Shown: positions 1-8,056, numbered from the stretch's first letter. The stretch is DNA of 28,153 bases from JBIOWF01 sp044868295 (GCA_044868295.1 JBIOWF010000290.1:1-28153), one strand, 5' to 3'. Notes: generated by a model not told the origin, from the letters alone. A program made the numbers and translations.

Positions 1-596
1 GGTAAGACGGCTTCAGGGAAGGTGTTTCTCCGTGCAGGGACCGTGCTGGTGGGGACCGGATCGGGGGTCGGACCGGAGGTTGTTCCAGCCCTGGGCGCCG
101 CGTAGTGCGTGGCGGTGGGATCGGGCGACGGTGTGGTGGTGGGATCGGGTGACGTCGCGCTCGGGGTCGGCTGGACCACTTCGGGAGCGGCTCTTTCCGT
201 GCGCGGCGGCGGGTCGGCTCTCTGGACCTGCAGGGAGTCCCGACTGTAGGGATCTTGCCCGTTGGCGGTCTCACCGGTGTCCCGGGCATCCGGTGGGCGC
301 ACTCCCTCGCCGGTGCTCTGCGCGTCCGGCGAGCGCGGCTCTTCGCCGGCAGGAGAGGAAGGGATTTCGGTGGGTGCCGGCGGGGCGACCTCGGACGCCG
401 CGGGGTCGGTCGTGGGCGAGGTGGGGTGGGGCGTGGGCGTGTCGGTCGGGGGCAGGCCGGGTAACGCGGCATCCCCGCCGGGTTCCGCCATGGCCGCCCA
501 GGGCTGCGCGATGAGCGCGCCCGTCGATGCGGAGACCCCGGACAGAAGGAGGCCGGATACCAGGGTGACGCGCCTGGACGTGAAGCGTGGGCTCAT
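1..596 (-). CDS. Secreted Pro/Thr-rich protein, 3' part outside the window
   Basis: The ATG at 596 follows a good ribosome site (AAGGAAAAG, about 6 bases upstream) inside the 18-base gap after the preceding gene, and the frame stays open to base 1. About 198 residues are visible. The N-terminus has Arg residues, a hydrophobic stretch (about residues 10-30) and a likely Ala-rich signal-peptidase site near residue 37 (WAAMA), so the product is probably exported. The rest is dominated by Pro, Thr, Ser, Asp and Glu, with repeats of the SPDPT type, which suggests an extended wall-spanning or linker region. Any folded domain must lie beyond the left edge. It is the last visible gene of a minus-strand operon that includes a MinD-like ATPase. 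No family is recognised; an alternative is a surface-anchored protein. The reading frame is convincing, the function unknown. Confidence 0.7.
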   Translation of the reverse strand, partial: MSPRFTSRRVTLVSGLLLSGVSASTGALIAQPWAAMAEPGGDAALPGLPPTDTPTPHPTSPTTDPAASEVAPPAPTEIPSSPAGEEPRSPDAQSTGEGVRPPDARDTGETANGQDPYSRDSLQVQRADPPPRTERAAPEVVQPTPSATSPDPTTTPSPDPTATHYAAPRAGTTSGPTPDPVPTSTVPARRNTFPEAVL

Positions 597-614
597 GTGA
601 CGCTTTTCCTTGAT

Positions 615-1358
615 CTATGGGGTGGGAGCGATGAGAGGTTTCCAACCCGCCGCGGTGAATTCGGGAGTTCCGGGTGGGGCGGCCTGGGGGACGGCCGGAG
701 GCGCTGGATCAGGGATGTTGACCCAGTCCCCATGGCCCTTGCCGCGGATGTCAGGGCTCCACGCCATGAGGAGGCTCATGGCGTACAGGCTGGAGTAGAG
801 AGGTTCGTTGCTCTTGGTTCCCTTTGTCGCGGTCACCTGGACCAGGACGGAGACGTGGACCTGGTCCGAGGCGCCCGGCCGCCATTGGATGCCCACGGTC
901 TGCGTTCGCATGGCCGCGCCCGCGGGGAGCTCTCCCTCCTTGGAGAGGTCGAGGGTGTCACGCCACCCGCGAACGGTGGCGCGGGCGCCGTCGCGGGCGG
1001 CCTCCCGCTGCTCGGGCGCGGCGTACAGCACCGCCGCCTGCTCGGCCTGATCCACCTCCAGCGTCCAGACCGACTCCAGAGCGGCGGCCGCTGCCGAGGC
1101 CGCGCCCAGCTCCGTCCGGGGGAACCCGATGGGATATCCCGCCGCGCCGTCGTACCCGGCGGGCGGAGGGAGGACGACGGAGCTCGTCGCGGGAGCGCGT
1201 ACCGGAGGAGTGGGATCAGGCCGAAGGATCAGCCACAAGCCGATCGCCCCGGCCAATACGCCCACCATCGCAATGATTACGACGAGTGTCCGGCGCGAGG
1301 TGCGCCGTGGAGGACGAAGACCCCAGTCCAGGATGGGATCTTCGGTGATTGGCATCAC
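615..1358 (-). CDS. Single-pass membrane protein of the MinD-linked operon
   Basis: The product is 247 residues. A short cytoplasmic N-terminus rich in Arg (PPRRTSRRT) is followed by one strong membrane helix at about residues 24-45 and a roughly 200-residue extracytoplasmic part with a WTLEVDQAEQAA-like helical segment and beta-rich C-terminal sequence. The GTG at 1358 shares one base with the TAG of the ATPase gene upstream, and an ATG lies in frame three bases later at 1355. A GGAG stands 6 or 9 bases before these, so both are possible starts. The architecture (short cytosolic tail, one helix, medium external domain) is like that of VirB8/TcpC-type transfer proteins, but I see no diagnostic motif, so that is only a hint from architecture and context. 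Translation is probably coupled to the ATPase. Confidence 0.75.
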   Translation of the reverse strand: MMPITEDPILDWGLRPPRRTSRRTLVVIIAMVGVLAGAIGLWLILRPDPTPPVRAPATSSVVLPPPAGYDGAAGYPIGFPRTELGAASAAAAALESVWTLEVDQAEQAAVLYAAPEQREAARDGARATVRGWRDTLDLSKEGELPAGAAMRTQTVGIQWRPGASDQVHVSVLVQVTATKGTKSNEPLYSSLYAMSLLMAWSPDIRGKGHGDWVNIPDPAPPAVPQAAPPGTPEFTAAGWKPLIAPTP

Positions 1359-2527
1359 TAATGGCTCCGGTCAGGCCGTACGCCGAATGCCGTGCCGGCG
1401 GCGGCCGCGAGGCGCAGGTACGCGGCGCGCGTGGCGGGCCGGAGACGCAGCAGGTCCACCTCGGCGCCTTCCTTGAGGTGCGGATCGAAGGGCACCCTGA
1501 TCACGGTGCGGCAGCGCGACTTGAAATGGCGCTCCAGCAGTGCGATATCCACGTCGCACTTCTCCTCCACGGCGTTCAGCACGACGATGGCGTTCCTGAC
1601 CAGCTCCCCGTGCCCGTGGGCGGTGAGCCAGTCCAGCGTCGCGGCGGCCGAGCTCGCTCCGTCGACCGCGGCCAGGCTGACCAGCACGATCTGGTCGGCC
1701 AGTTCGAGGGTCGCCCCCATGGCGCCGTGGAGCAGCCCGGTGCCGCAGTCGGTGATGCAGATCGAGTAGTAGCGCTCGATCAGGCCGGCGACCGTGCGGT
1801 AGTCCTCCGCGTTGAACGCCTCGCTCACGGCCGGGTCCGTGTCGGAGGCGAGAACCTCCAGCCGGGCCGGGGACTGGGAGGTGAAGGCGCGCGCGTCGGC
1901 GTAGCGGACGATGTGGGGAGCCTCGGCGAGGAGGGTGCGGATGGTCGCCGCCGTCTCGGATTTGACCTTGATGCCGAGAGTTCCCCGATCGGGGTTGGCG
2001 TCGATCGCGATCACGCGATCCCCCCGCAGCGAGGCGAGGGTGTTGCCGAGTGCGGCGGTCGTCGTGGTCTTCCCGACGCCGCCCTTGAGGCTCATGACCG
2101 CGATCCGGTGATGACCCCTCGCGACCGGAGTCTGAGCTTGGGCCATCAACGTCCGGCGCTCAAGCTCCGTGGCGGACTCGGCGGGGATGATCCGCCGGCC
2201 GGAAAGCAGCCAGACCAGGCGCCGCCACCCGCCGGCCGGCTCTGGGCGCCGGTTGGTGAGCAGGTGTTCCGCGGTGAGCGGCACCATCTCGGTGAGGTGC
2301 TCCGCGGTCGCCGGTGACACATGCGAAGCAGGCGATGCCGACGACGCGATTGTTTCCGTCGAAGTGCGAGACGTGGGCGATGCCGGCATCGCCGATGACA
2401 CATGCGATGCAGACGATGCAGTTGTTTCGGTCGATGTATGAGACATGCGCGACGCCGTTGATGCAGGCATTGCTGCTGATACAGGCGATGCCGGTGATGT
2501 GGGCGAGGAGGTGTGAATCTCTGTCAT
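1358..2527 (-). CDS. MinD/ParA-family ATPase with Ser/Thr-rich N-terminus (EspI-like)
   Basis: The product is 389 residues. The ATPase core (about residues 141-385) starts with a deviant Walker A motif KGGVGKTT at 148-155, where the first Lys is the hallmark of the MinD/ParA/SRP class. It continues with IDANPDRGTLG (175-185) and ITDCGTG (258-264), the Walker A' and switch segments. Residues 1-80 are Ser/Thr/Ala/Pro-rich and contain an imperfect internal duplication; a basic patch (GWRRLVWLLSGRR) lies at 100-112. Such proteins use ATP-dependent dimerisation, often on membranes, to position cargo. The long disordered head plus MinD core recalls EspI of ESX secretion loci and the MinD-like proteins of actinobacterial transfer loci. 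The start at 2527 is chosen for its AAAGGA ribosome site; longer readings have none. It lies between the sigma-like gene and the small membrane protein, overlapping the latter by one base. Confidence 0.85.
   Translation of the reverse strand: MTEIHTSSPTSPASPVSAAMPASTASRMSHTSTETTASSASHVSSAMPASPTSRTSTETIASSASPASHVSPATAEHLTEMVPLTAEHLLTNRRPEPAGGWRRLVWLLSGRRIIPAESATELERRTLMAQAQTPVARGHHRIAVMSLKGGVGKTTTTAALGNTLASLRGDRVIAIDANPDRGTLGIKVKSETAATIRTLLAEAPHIVRYADARAFTSQSPARLEVLASDTDPAVSEAFNAEDYRTVAGLIERYYSICITDCGTGLLHGAMGATLELADQIVLVSLAAVDGASSAAATLDWLTAHGHGELVRNAIVVLNAVEEKCDVDIALLERHFKSRCRTVIRVPFDPHLKEGAEVDLLRLRPATRAAYLRLAAAAGTAFGVRPDRSH
2315..2479 (-). repeat. Imperfect tandem duplication in the ATPase N-terminus
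   Basis: Residues 17-44 and 45-71 of the MinD-like ATPase are two copies of a Ser/Thr/Ala unit, each with an AMPAS segment, an STET(T/I)ASSAS segment and a HVS ending. The DNA copies have diverged (for example GCGATGCCGGCATCGCCGATG against GCGATGC variants). The unit length is a multiple of three, so the frame is kept. The segment is predicted to be disordered. Confidence 0.65.
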
Positions 2528-2571
2528 GGCAAGGGTCCTTTCATGGCAAGCGGAGGGAGTCGCGAGCGGTG

Positions 2572-4632
2572 TCAGCAGGTGCGCCAGCGCACCGTCGCGG
2601 TGATCGAGTCGTCGGGGCCGTCGACCGTCAGGGGCGCGGTGACCGCCCCGGGAGCGCCGCACCAGTACCGCACCCGCAGGGCCCGCAGGGTGACCACATC
2701 CGAGTCGCCCTCCTTCACGGTGCCGCTGGAGGGCGTCACGACCAGGCCAGGAGCCGATATGTGCCACTCCAGAGAGGGCCCGGAGACGGTGAGCGTCATG
2801 GTCCCCCGTCCGAACTCGTCCAGCGTGACCACGGACGGGATCTTGATTCGACTGATGAGGCCTTCCTGGCCTGCGGCGTCGCTCGCGGTCACGACGGCGG
2901 GCGCCACTGAGGGCTGGGTCGACCTCGCCGGTGAATCGCCCTTGACGGCGGGCCCCAGGAAATTCGTTCCGGTCACGATGCCCGCCGTTCCCGCGACCAC
3001 GATGATGGCCATCTTGAGGCTCGCCGTCCGGACCTGTGGTCCCACGCCCGGCCCCTCCGGCCGGTCACCGCGCTCCAGGCGCTCTCGCCGTCCTTGACGT
3101 TCTCCCCGATCCAGCCGTTCTCGCCCGTCTCCCCGATCGAGCCGGTCTCCCCGATCGAGCCGGTCTCCCCGATCCGGCCGCCCTCGCCGTTCCGGCTGGT
3201 CACTCCGATACGGCCGCTCTCGCAATGCTGACTGCTCCGGCCGTGTCGGCGGTTCTCGTCGAATCGGCTGTTCTTGTCGATACGGCCAATCTCGTCGTTT
3301 CGGCAGGTCGACCCGGTCGTCGAGTTCGGCGTAGGTCGGGGCGGCGAGTGGCACCCTGCGGGGCTTCTCGATGGCCGCCTTCCCGGCGATCGGTCTCTCG
3401 CCGGTCCGTGACAGGACTTCGCGGGCCCACGCCTGTGAGAGCAGCGCGTCATAGAGCGGGGTCTCCTGCCCCGGACGGGAAACGACGGCCGGAACGACGG
3501 CCAATGCCGAAGAAGCCGCCCCCTCCGCCGCCTCAGCCCCGTTCCCGGGCGTCGCCGCGTCTGTCGACTCGATTTCCCGCTCGGTTCCGTCCGCCAGGTC
3601 GGACCCGGTTCCGGGTTCGGATCGGGTTCCAGGTTCGGGCCTGTCGAGTGCTTCGGGCTGGTCTGACGACTGGCACCCGGTTCGGGGCTCGACCGAGTCA
3701 GCCGGTGTAGTCGTGATGCCCGCTCCGGGACTGTCCGACGGCTCGGCCCCTTCTTCCGGTCCGGTGCCGTACGGCGGTGCCGTTTCGTTTCGGGGTATCG
3801 GCCCGATGACTGGAGGCGGAGTGTTTCCCAGGTCCGTTTCGGTGCCCGGCGCCCTTCGCTCTTCCGTCGCTGAGCCTGTGGAGCGGGGGTCCGCCAGCAT
3901 GATGGCCAGTCGCATCGAGTCGACGCATCGTTTCCTCGCCTCCGTGGTGAGGGGAGGGACCAGCGGATAGGAGATCATCTGTGGAACGGTGTAGCGGATG
4001 TTGAACGGGCGCTTGCACACGTGGCACGCGACCATGTGCGACAGCAGGGCCATCCGTGCCTCGTTGAACCCGGCGAGGTCCTGGCGCCCCTGCTCGTCGG
4101 GGATCAGCGCGTCCACCAGGGGCGCGAGGTCCGGGCAGGTGTGGCGCTCATGGGCGAGGGCGTCGAGACCGCTGACGAGGGTCTCGACCAGGTCCTGGCT
4201 CCGAGTGACCAGCCTGCCGATCTCGTCCACCGGCAGTTCGAGGACGTGGGAGAGATCTTTCAGGGTCAGCTCGTGGCGGTACGTCAACCGGAGAGCCTCG
4301 GTGCCCAACGGGTCGACGAGCGTCCAGGCACGTTCCATCAGCCGCACGTCGGGCATGCCAGGGCCCACGCCGGGGGTGTACCCATCTCGACAATTAGGGT
4401 GATTGTGACAATCGCGGCGCAATACGGCGAGCAGCCACGCCCGAGGAGCGACGTCCCCGGGCATGGCCTGGACTCCGCAGTCGGCCAGGCTGGACATGAC
4501 CGCTGTCAGCGCCTCATCCGGGCCGAGGTGGTAGGAGGCGTAGTCCAGCAGATGCGCGCCGTGCTCGCTCACCCACTCCACCGACCGGCCCGGCTGGAGC
4601 GCGACATTCCGGGTTCCGATGGGCGTGCTCAT
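2572..4632 (-). CDS. Sigma-factor-like / zinc-finger / membrane / extracytoplasmic beta-domain fusion
   Basis: The product is 686 residues, with its ATG overlapping the upstream stop (ATGA at 4629-4632). Residues about 20-80 resemble an ECF sigma region 2. Residues about 103-155 (DPLGTEALRLTYRHELTLKDL, then a helix-turn-helix) resemble region 4. H199, C203 and C206 form the H-x3-C-x2-C zinc signature of ZAS anti-sigma domains. A Pro/Glu/Thr-rich linker (about 250-380) is followed by a very basic and acidic repeat zone (about 445-525), a moderate membrane helix (about 539-560) and a C-terminal beta-sandwich-like region (about 595-686) whose SGPSLEWHISAPGLVVTPSSG recalls BACON/Ig-like domains. 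The sigma part has lost the aromatic-rich core expected of an active sigma, so it may be a membrane-held regulator or a scaffold rather than a working sigma factor. The C-terminus ends with a possible external Cys pair (C658, C686). Confidence 0.75.
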   Translation of the reverse strand: MSTPIGTRNVALQPGRSVEWVSEHGAHLLDYASYHLGPDEALTAVMSSLADCGVQAMPGDVAPRAWLLAVLRRDCHNHPNCRDGYTPGVGPGMPDVRLMERAWTLVDPLGTEALRLTYRHELTLKDLSHVLELPVDEIGRLVTRSQDLVETLVSGLDALAHERHTCPDLAPLVDALIPDEQGRQDLAGFNEARMALLSHMVACHVCKRPFNIRYTVPQMISYPLVPPLTTEARKRCVDSMRLAIMLADPRSTGSATEERRAPGTETDLGNTPPPVIGPIPRNETAPPYGTGPEEGAEPSDSPGAGITTTPADSVEPRTGCQSSDQPEALDRPEPGTRSEPGTGSDLADGTEREIESTDAATPGNGAEAAEGAASSALAVVPAVVSRPGQETPLYDALLSQAWAREVLSRTGERPIAGKAAIEKPRRVPLAAPTYAELDDRVDLPKRRDWPYRQEQPIRREPPTRPEQSALRERPYRSDQPERRGRPDRGDRLDRGDRLDRGDGRERLDRGERQGRRERLERGDRPEGPGVGPQVRTASLKMAIIVVAGTAGIVTGTNFLGPAVKGDSPARSTQPSVAPAVVTASDAAGQEGLISRIKIPSVVTLDEFGRGTMTLTVSGPSLEWHISAPGLVVTPSSGTVKEGDSDVVTLRALRVRYWCGAPGAVTAPLTVDGPDDSITATVRWRTC
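3127..3180 (-). repeat. Three 18-bp tandem repeats coding Arg/Asp-rich RGDRLD units
   Basis: The plus-strand unit GTCTCCCCGATCGAGCCG occurs at 3127-3144 and 3145-3162 without change, and with two changes at 3163-3180; a more degenerate copy lies just before, at about 3100. The unit is in frame and codes six residues (GDRLDR), giving the charged zone just before the membrane helix of the sigma-like fusion protein. Copy number is likely to vary between strains. Confidence 0.85.
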
Positions 4633-6095
4633 GATCCGGCGTACCCGCCCTGATCCGGCTCGACCAGGCCGGGGCCTGACTGTGCGGGTGGCATGGTCTC
4701 GGGGTTCGTCACCACCAGGTCCAGGTTGCGCTCCGGGAGCCCGGTGAACTTGGTCCAGTTGCTGACCTCTCCGGGGGCCGGATCCGCGTACAGCCACCGG
4801 ACGAAGGCCGGCAACGCGCAGGAGTCGCGGGGTATGGCGGCCTGCGGGCCACCCGCGCTCAGCCTCCGCAGCTCGGCGGCCGAGTAGTTGCGGCACTCGG
4901 GAGTGCCAGGCGGCGCGATGTTGAGATCCCAGTTGCCGTTGGCGTCCGTGTACCGCATGCCCTTGTTCAGCGCGAGAGCTTCATAGGCGCGCTGGAGAAG
5001 TTCCTGATCCTGGAACACCGGCAGTGTGCCGTCGCCGGGGGGCCTTAGCACGTTCCCGTCGGCGACGGGGGGCGCGCTCTGGATCGGCGTCGGCTCAGCG
5101 GAGGGGGACGGCTCGCCGCGGTGGGCGATCTCCACCCCCTCCGATGTGACGATCATTCGATCGCCGTTGGGCCGGAGCATCAGCCAGTTCCCGTCTCGCA
5201 GCACGGCGATGCGTTCGGCCCACGGGCCAGGGAAGACACGGACGAGCCGGCCGTCGGGTCCCCAGATCGCGCGGCTTCCATCCGAGCGCTGCACCAACCG
5301 GCTTCCGTCGGGCAGCGTGCTGAGCACCTTCCCCTGTGGCGTATGGGTGGGAGAGGGGCTGACCCCACGGGATGTGGGGCTGACCACCCGCGATGGCTCG
5401 GTGGGAGATGGGCTGGCCCCACCTGGTGACACCGTGGGAGATGGGCTGGCCCCACCTGGTGACACCGTGGGAGTGGGGCTGACGCTGATCGTTGAGCCGG
5501 GGTTGGGAGACAGGGTGGCGCTGAGGGTCGACGACGGCGTGGCCTCTGGCGTCGACGACGTTCCGGAACGGGGCTTCGGGTCGGAGGTGGGCGTCGACCG
5601 GGCGGCGGGCGGGGCGGTGGTCTCCTTCGCCGGGGAATCCTTCTTCTCCGGAGACTTCTTTTCGGGGGACTTCTTTTCCGGGGACGAGCTCTTGGGCTGC
5701 GTTGTCGGCGGATTCCTCGGATTGCCCGGGCGTAAGGCGGGGGCGGCGCCGGAGGCGAGCACGGGAAGGGGCGTGCAGCCCGTCCCGCCGGCTTCGACCG
5801 CCTGCCCGTCGGTCGTGGTGGTCAGGCAGACCCGCTGCTCGCCGGAACCGGTCGTGATCGTGCTGCCCTCGTCCACACCGGAGAGCGAGGCGGGCGGGGT
5901 GTCTTCCGTGGGCGACCGGGACGTCCAGGTCTCCGTCTGGTCGTCGAGGCGGTAGGTGCCCGCGGCAAGGCGCGCCACCTGACCGTCTTCGGATTGGGAA
6001 CCGGCGGAGACGATGGCTCCCAGTCCGGTTCCGGCCCCGAACACACCTATAGCGACAGTCGCGGTGATCACCGTCGCGCGTGAGGGTGTCGCCAT
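4629..6095 (-). CDS. Exported Pro/Ser/Thr-rich protein with beta repeats
   Basis: The product is 488 residues. Residues 8-30 are a hydrophobic export or anchor segment. Residues about 35-110 form a small domain with a likely disulfide (C90, C107). Then come three SPEKK repeats (138-152) and a long Pro/Ser/Thr linker (about 155-260) with an exact 11-residue duplication (VSPGGASPSPT). From about 262 to 325 there are short beta-hairpin-like units (PDGSRLVQRSDGSRAIWGP, RDGNWLMLRPNGDRMI). The last about 130 residues form a Trp/Tyr-containing domain with Cys near ECRNYSA and DSCALP, of no family I know. An AAGGAAGAGG ribosome site supports the start at 6095. The gene starts 28 bases after the upstream gene and overlaps the sigma-like gene by four bases, so it is clearly within the operon. 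I infer a wall-spanning envelope component. Confidence 0.75.
   Translation of the reverse strand: MATPSRATVITATVAIGVFGAGTGLGAIVSAGSQSEDGQVARLAAGTYRLDDQTETWTSRSPTEDTPPASLSGVDEGSTITTGSGEQRVCLTTTTDGQAVEAGGTGCTPLPVLASGAAPALRPGNPRNPPTTQPKSSSPEKKSPEKKSPEKKDSPAKETTAPPAARSTPTSDPKPRSGTSSTPEATPSSTLSATLSPNPGSTISVSPTPTVSPGGASPSPTVSPGGASPSPTEPSRVVSPTSRGVSPSPTHTPQGKVLSTLPDGSRLVQRSDGSRAIWGPDGRLVRVFPGPWAERIAVLRDGNWLMLRPNGDRMIVTSEGVEIAHRGEPSPSAEPTPIQSAPPVADGNVLRPPGDGTLPVFQDQELLQRAYEALALNKGMRYTDANGNWDLNIAPPGTPECRNYSAAELRRLSAGGPQAAIPRDSCALPAFVRWLYADPAPGEVSNWTKFTGLPERNLDLVVTNPETMPPAQSGPGLVEPDQGGYAGS
5401..5466 (-). repeat. Exact 33-bp tandem duplication in coding sequence
   Basis: Positions 5401-5433 and 5434-5466 are identical 33-base units (each starts GTGGGAGATGGGCTGGCCCC), and a partial third unit follows at 5467. 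Further degenerate relatives lie at about 5347-5400. The unit keeps the frame and codes 11 residues in the Pro/Ser/Thr linker. Perfect identity indicates a recent duplication or active gene conversion. Confidence 0.95.
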
Positions 6096-6123
6096 GAATA
6101 CCTCTTCCTTTGCTGCTGGGACG

Positions 6124-7437
6124 TCAGGTGCCGTAGGTGTCCAAGACGTCGGACCACTCGCCCATCACACGGACGGGCTCGGTGGAGCCGGCGGGCGGGA
6201 CATACGCCACGTACATGCGTCCGTACGTCGCGGTCACCGATTGGGAGAAAGACCTGTTCCCGGTGCGAACGGCAGCCGCGCCCTTGAGGCCGACCTTCGC
6301 GCCCGCCCGCTCAGCCGTGCGGGTGTCGGTGGAACGGGTCGCGTACCAGATCAGAGCCCCTCCGTCGGTGGTTCGAAGCGCGCGGACCAGGCCGGACGGC
6401 CGGTAGGTCAGCGTGAGGTTCCACCCGGCCTGGCTGAGCTGTTCGCGTTCCTGCTGCCAGAACAGCACGGCGTCGCTGGTCCACGGCCCGTCGGCGAATC
6501 GCGGATCCAACCGGGCGTCCTGGAGGCTCGCCAGGTGCGCGCGGGCCACCTGACCGGGCGTCCCGCGCAGGCCGGTGGCGTCCTCGGACAGGCTCATGGC
6601 CCGACCGTGGGAGTCGGTGGCGATGGCGGGCAGCTTCGCCGGAGTGGACCGGGTGTCGGCGGTGGAGGCCACCAACCGCCACCCGGCCGGAGTCGCGGCC
6701 AGCACATCGGTGATCCGGGCGACTCCCGGTTCGTAGGAAACGGCGACGAACCAGTCGGGAGTCCCTTCGATGTGGCGGGGGACCCACACTCGCGTGTTGG
6801 GCCATATCCCGGCCGCCACGGTTGTGCCCTCCATGCGGGCGGTCTTCAGGCTCGCTCGCGTCATGTCAAGCGCGAGGCCCCATTCCAGCGTGCCGATCGC
6901 CTTGTCGTTCATCGCGGTCTGGGCGGCGGACAGCAGTTGCTGATAGCGGCTGTGCATGCTGTGCGCCCGCCGGGTCGAGAGTTGCGGCGAGCTGGACTCG
7001 CCCGAGTAGGTGGAGGGAGTCGGGTCGGCTTGCGCGGCCTTGATCTTGCCGTTCCTCGTGGTGGTGGCCGACGGCAGGGGAGAGGGTTCGGCGGCGACCC
7101 TCTCATCCGCCATCGGCACGACAGGGCCAGGCGGGCCCGCAGCGTCCCAGGCTCCCCCGGAGGGCTGCAGAGCGGCCGGTACGGCCTGCGGCTCGGGAGC
7201 GTTCGTCGTGGAAAGCCAGAGCCCCACTCCCGCGAAGAGAACGAAGGTCACTCCAGCCGGGAGTAGCTTCCGCCACTGGATGAGGGAGAGCCGTTCAGGT
7301 TCCCAGTCCCATTCGGGTGGGGACGGGCGATGAGCGAGCGGGGGAGTGCCCGAGCCGGAATCGTGTTCGGCCGGAGCATCACTGAGACCAGGGGGCCACA
7401 CTTGCTTATCTGGGAAATCTGATGCAGACCGCCACAT
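6124..7437 (-). CDS. Membrane-anchored extracytoplasmic protein, first gene of the operon
   Basis: The product is 437 residues. The first about 55 are cytoplasmic, Pro- and acid-rich (SPPEWDWEPERLSLIQW); a membrane helix spans about 57-76; a Pro/Thr linker reaches about 150. The rest looks like a folded external domain with helices at the start (RYQQLLSAAQTAMNDKAIG) followed by alternating beta strands, including two Trp-rich segments (TPDWFVAVSYEPG, GGALIWYATRST). No catalytic signature is seen. The overall form resembles actinobacterial membrane proteins with large exported domains of unknown function. The only in-frame start near the N-terminus is the ATG at 7437, which lacks a ribosome site but has a -10-like TAATAT eight bases upstream, suggesting leaderless translation. 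Its stop lies 28 bases before the next gene. Confidence 0.75.
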   Translation of the reverse strand: MWRSASDFPDKQVWPPGLSDAPAEHDSGSGTPPLAHRPSPPEWDWEPERLSLIQWRKLLPAGVTFVLFAGVGLWLSTTNAPEPQAVPAALQPSGGAWDAAGPPGPVVPMADERVAAEPSPLPSATTTRNGKIKAAQADPTPSTYSGESSSPQLSTRRAHSMHSRYQQLLSAAQTAMNDKAIGTLEWGLALDMTRASLKTARMEGTTVAAGIWPNTRVWVPRHIEGTPDWFVAVSYEPGVARITDVLAATPAGWRLVASTADTRSTPAKLPAIATDSHGRAMSLSEDATGLRGTPGQVARAHLASLQDARLDPRFADGPWTSDAVLFWQQEREQLSQAGWNLTLTYRPSGLVRALRTTDGGALIWYATRSTDTRTAERAGAKVGLKGAAAVRTGNRSFSQSVTATYGRMYVAYVPPAGSTEPVRVMGEWSDVLDTYGT

Positions 7438-8056
7438 AGCCCAAGATATTAGACTGACCGTTATCTCTTGGGAAGGTAAATACGGATAGTAAATATTACC
7501 CCATGCCGGATGGATATAAGGGTATCCGAAATATACCGTTCAGTGCTTGAATATGCCACAGCGCGCCGCGGCGGGAGCTCTCTAGAGAATCCTCAAACCC
7601 TCGCCGCGAACGCGACACGCATAGTTCTTCGTCTATTCAGTTGAATCGCCTGGACCGCCCGCGCAGGGACGTGAAATTCGCCGTCCCGTCGCGGAATGCG
7701 TACACGCAACCCCATGCGCTCCGGCAATGGTCGCCGGACCGGCGGTAACGTCTCCTGTGTCTGCGGCGTTCTCGCACGGGATGGCGCGAGTTGCGAAGTA
7801 CCCCATCACCGTCTTGAAGAAACCACCATTTTTCAGTCGCGTTTGCCAGGGTTGCAACATATTGCCTTGACCAGCGCAAACGCCGCTAATTTGCTCCTCG
7901 GTAGGCGGCAAACGGGCCTCGCCGTCGAGAGCCTTACATGAAGAAAGAGGCCGGGGTGCATGGCGATGCGCGGAGCGCTGCGAACGCCTGGTGATTACCC
8001 GCGCCCCCACGTCGCTTCTCGACGGATTCCGTGCGCCGCGGCCTCATGATGACGGC
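7438..8056. other. 619-base intergenic region, no supported gene
   Basis: Bases 7440-7560 are unusually AT-rich and hold several small inverted repeats: GTAA-N3-TTAC at 7489-7499, GGATA/TATCC at 7512-7527 and GGTAT/ATACC at 7521-7537. These could be binding sites for control of the operon on the left. From 7570 to 8056 base composition returns to normal. Open frames of 80-125 codons exist on both strands but lack ribosome sites, codon bias or recognisable protein features, so none is called. No tRNA, riboswitch or clear terminator was recognised. Confidence 0.5.
7446..7474 (-). promoter_or_regulatory. Candidate leaderless promoter of the MinD-linked operon
   Basis: On the minus strand there is TAATAT (7451-7446) separated by 17 bases from TTCCCA (7474-7469). 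The -10 hexamer ends eight bases before the ATG at 7437, which fits a transcript that begins at the start codon, a common actinobacterial arrangement. The -35 match is only partial. The surrounding 100 bases are AT-rich for this genome. Confidence 0.4.

Noticed and set aside
597..4653. Many long plus-strand frames opposite the left operon (for example 1349-2317 and 3036-3710)
   Set aside because: They are antisense shadows of the minus-strand genes: no ribosome sites, Arg/Gly/Pro-rich composition and no domain pattern.
7633..8010. Open frames of 125, 80 and 81 codons in the 7438-8056 interval
   Set aside because: They overlap one another on both strands, have no ribosome site, and show no hydrophobic, repeat or domain pattern; high GC alone yields such frames.
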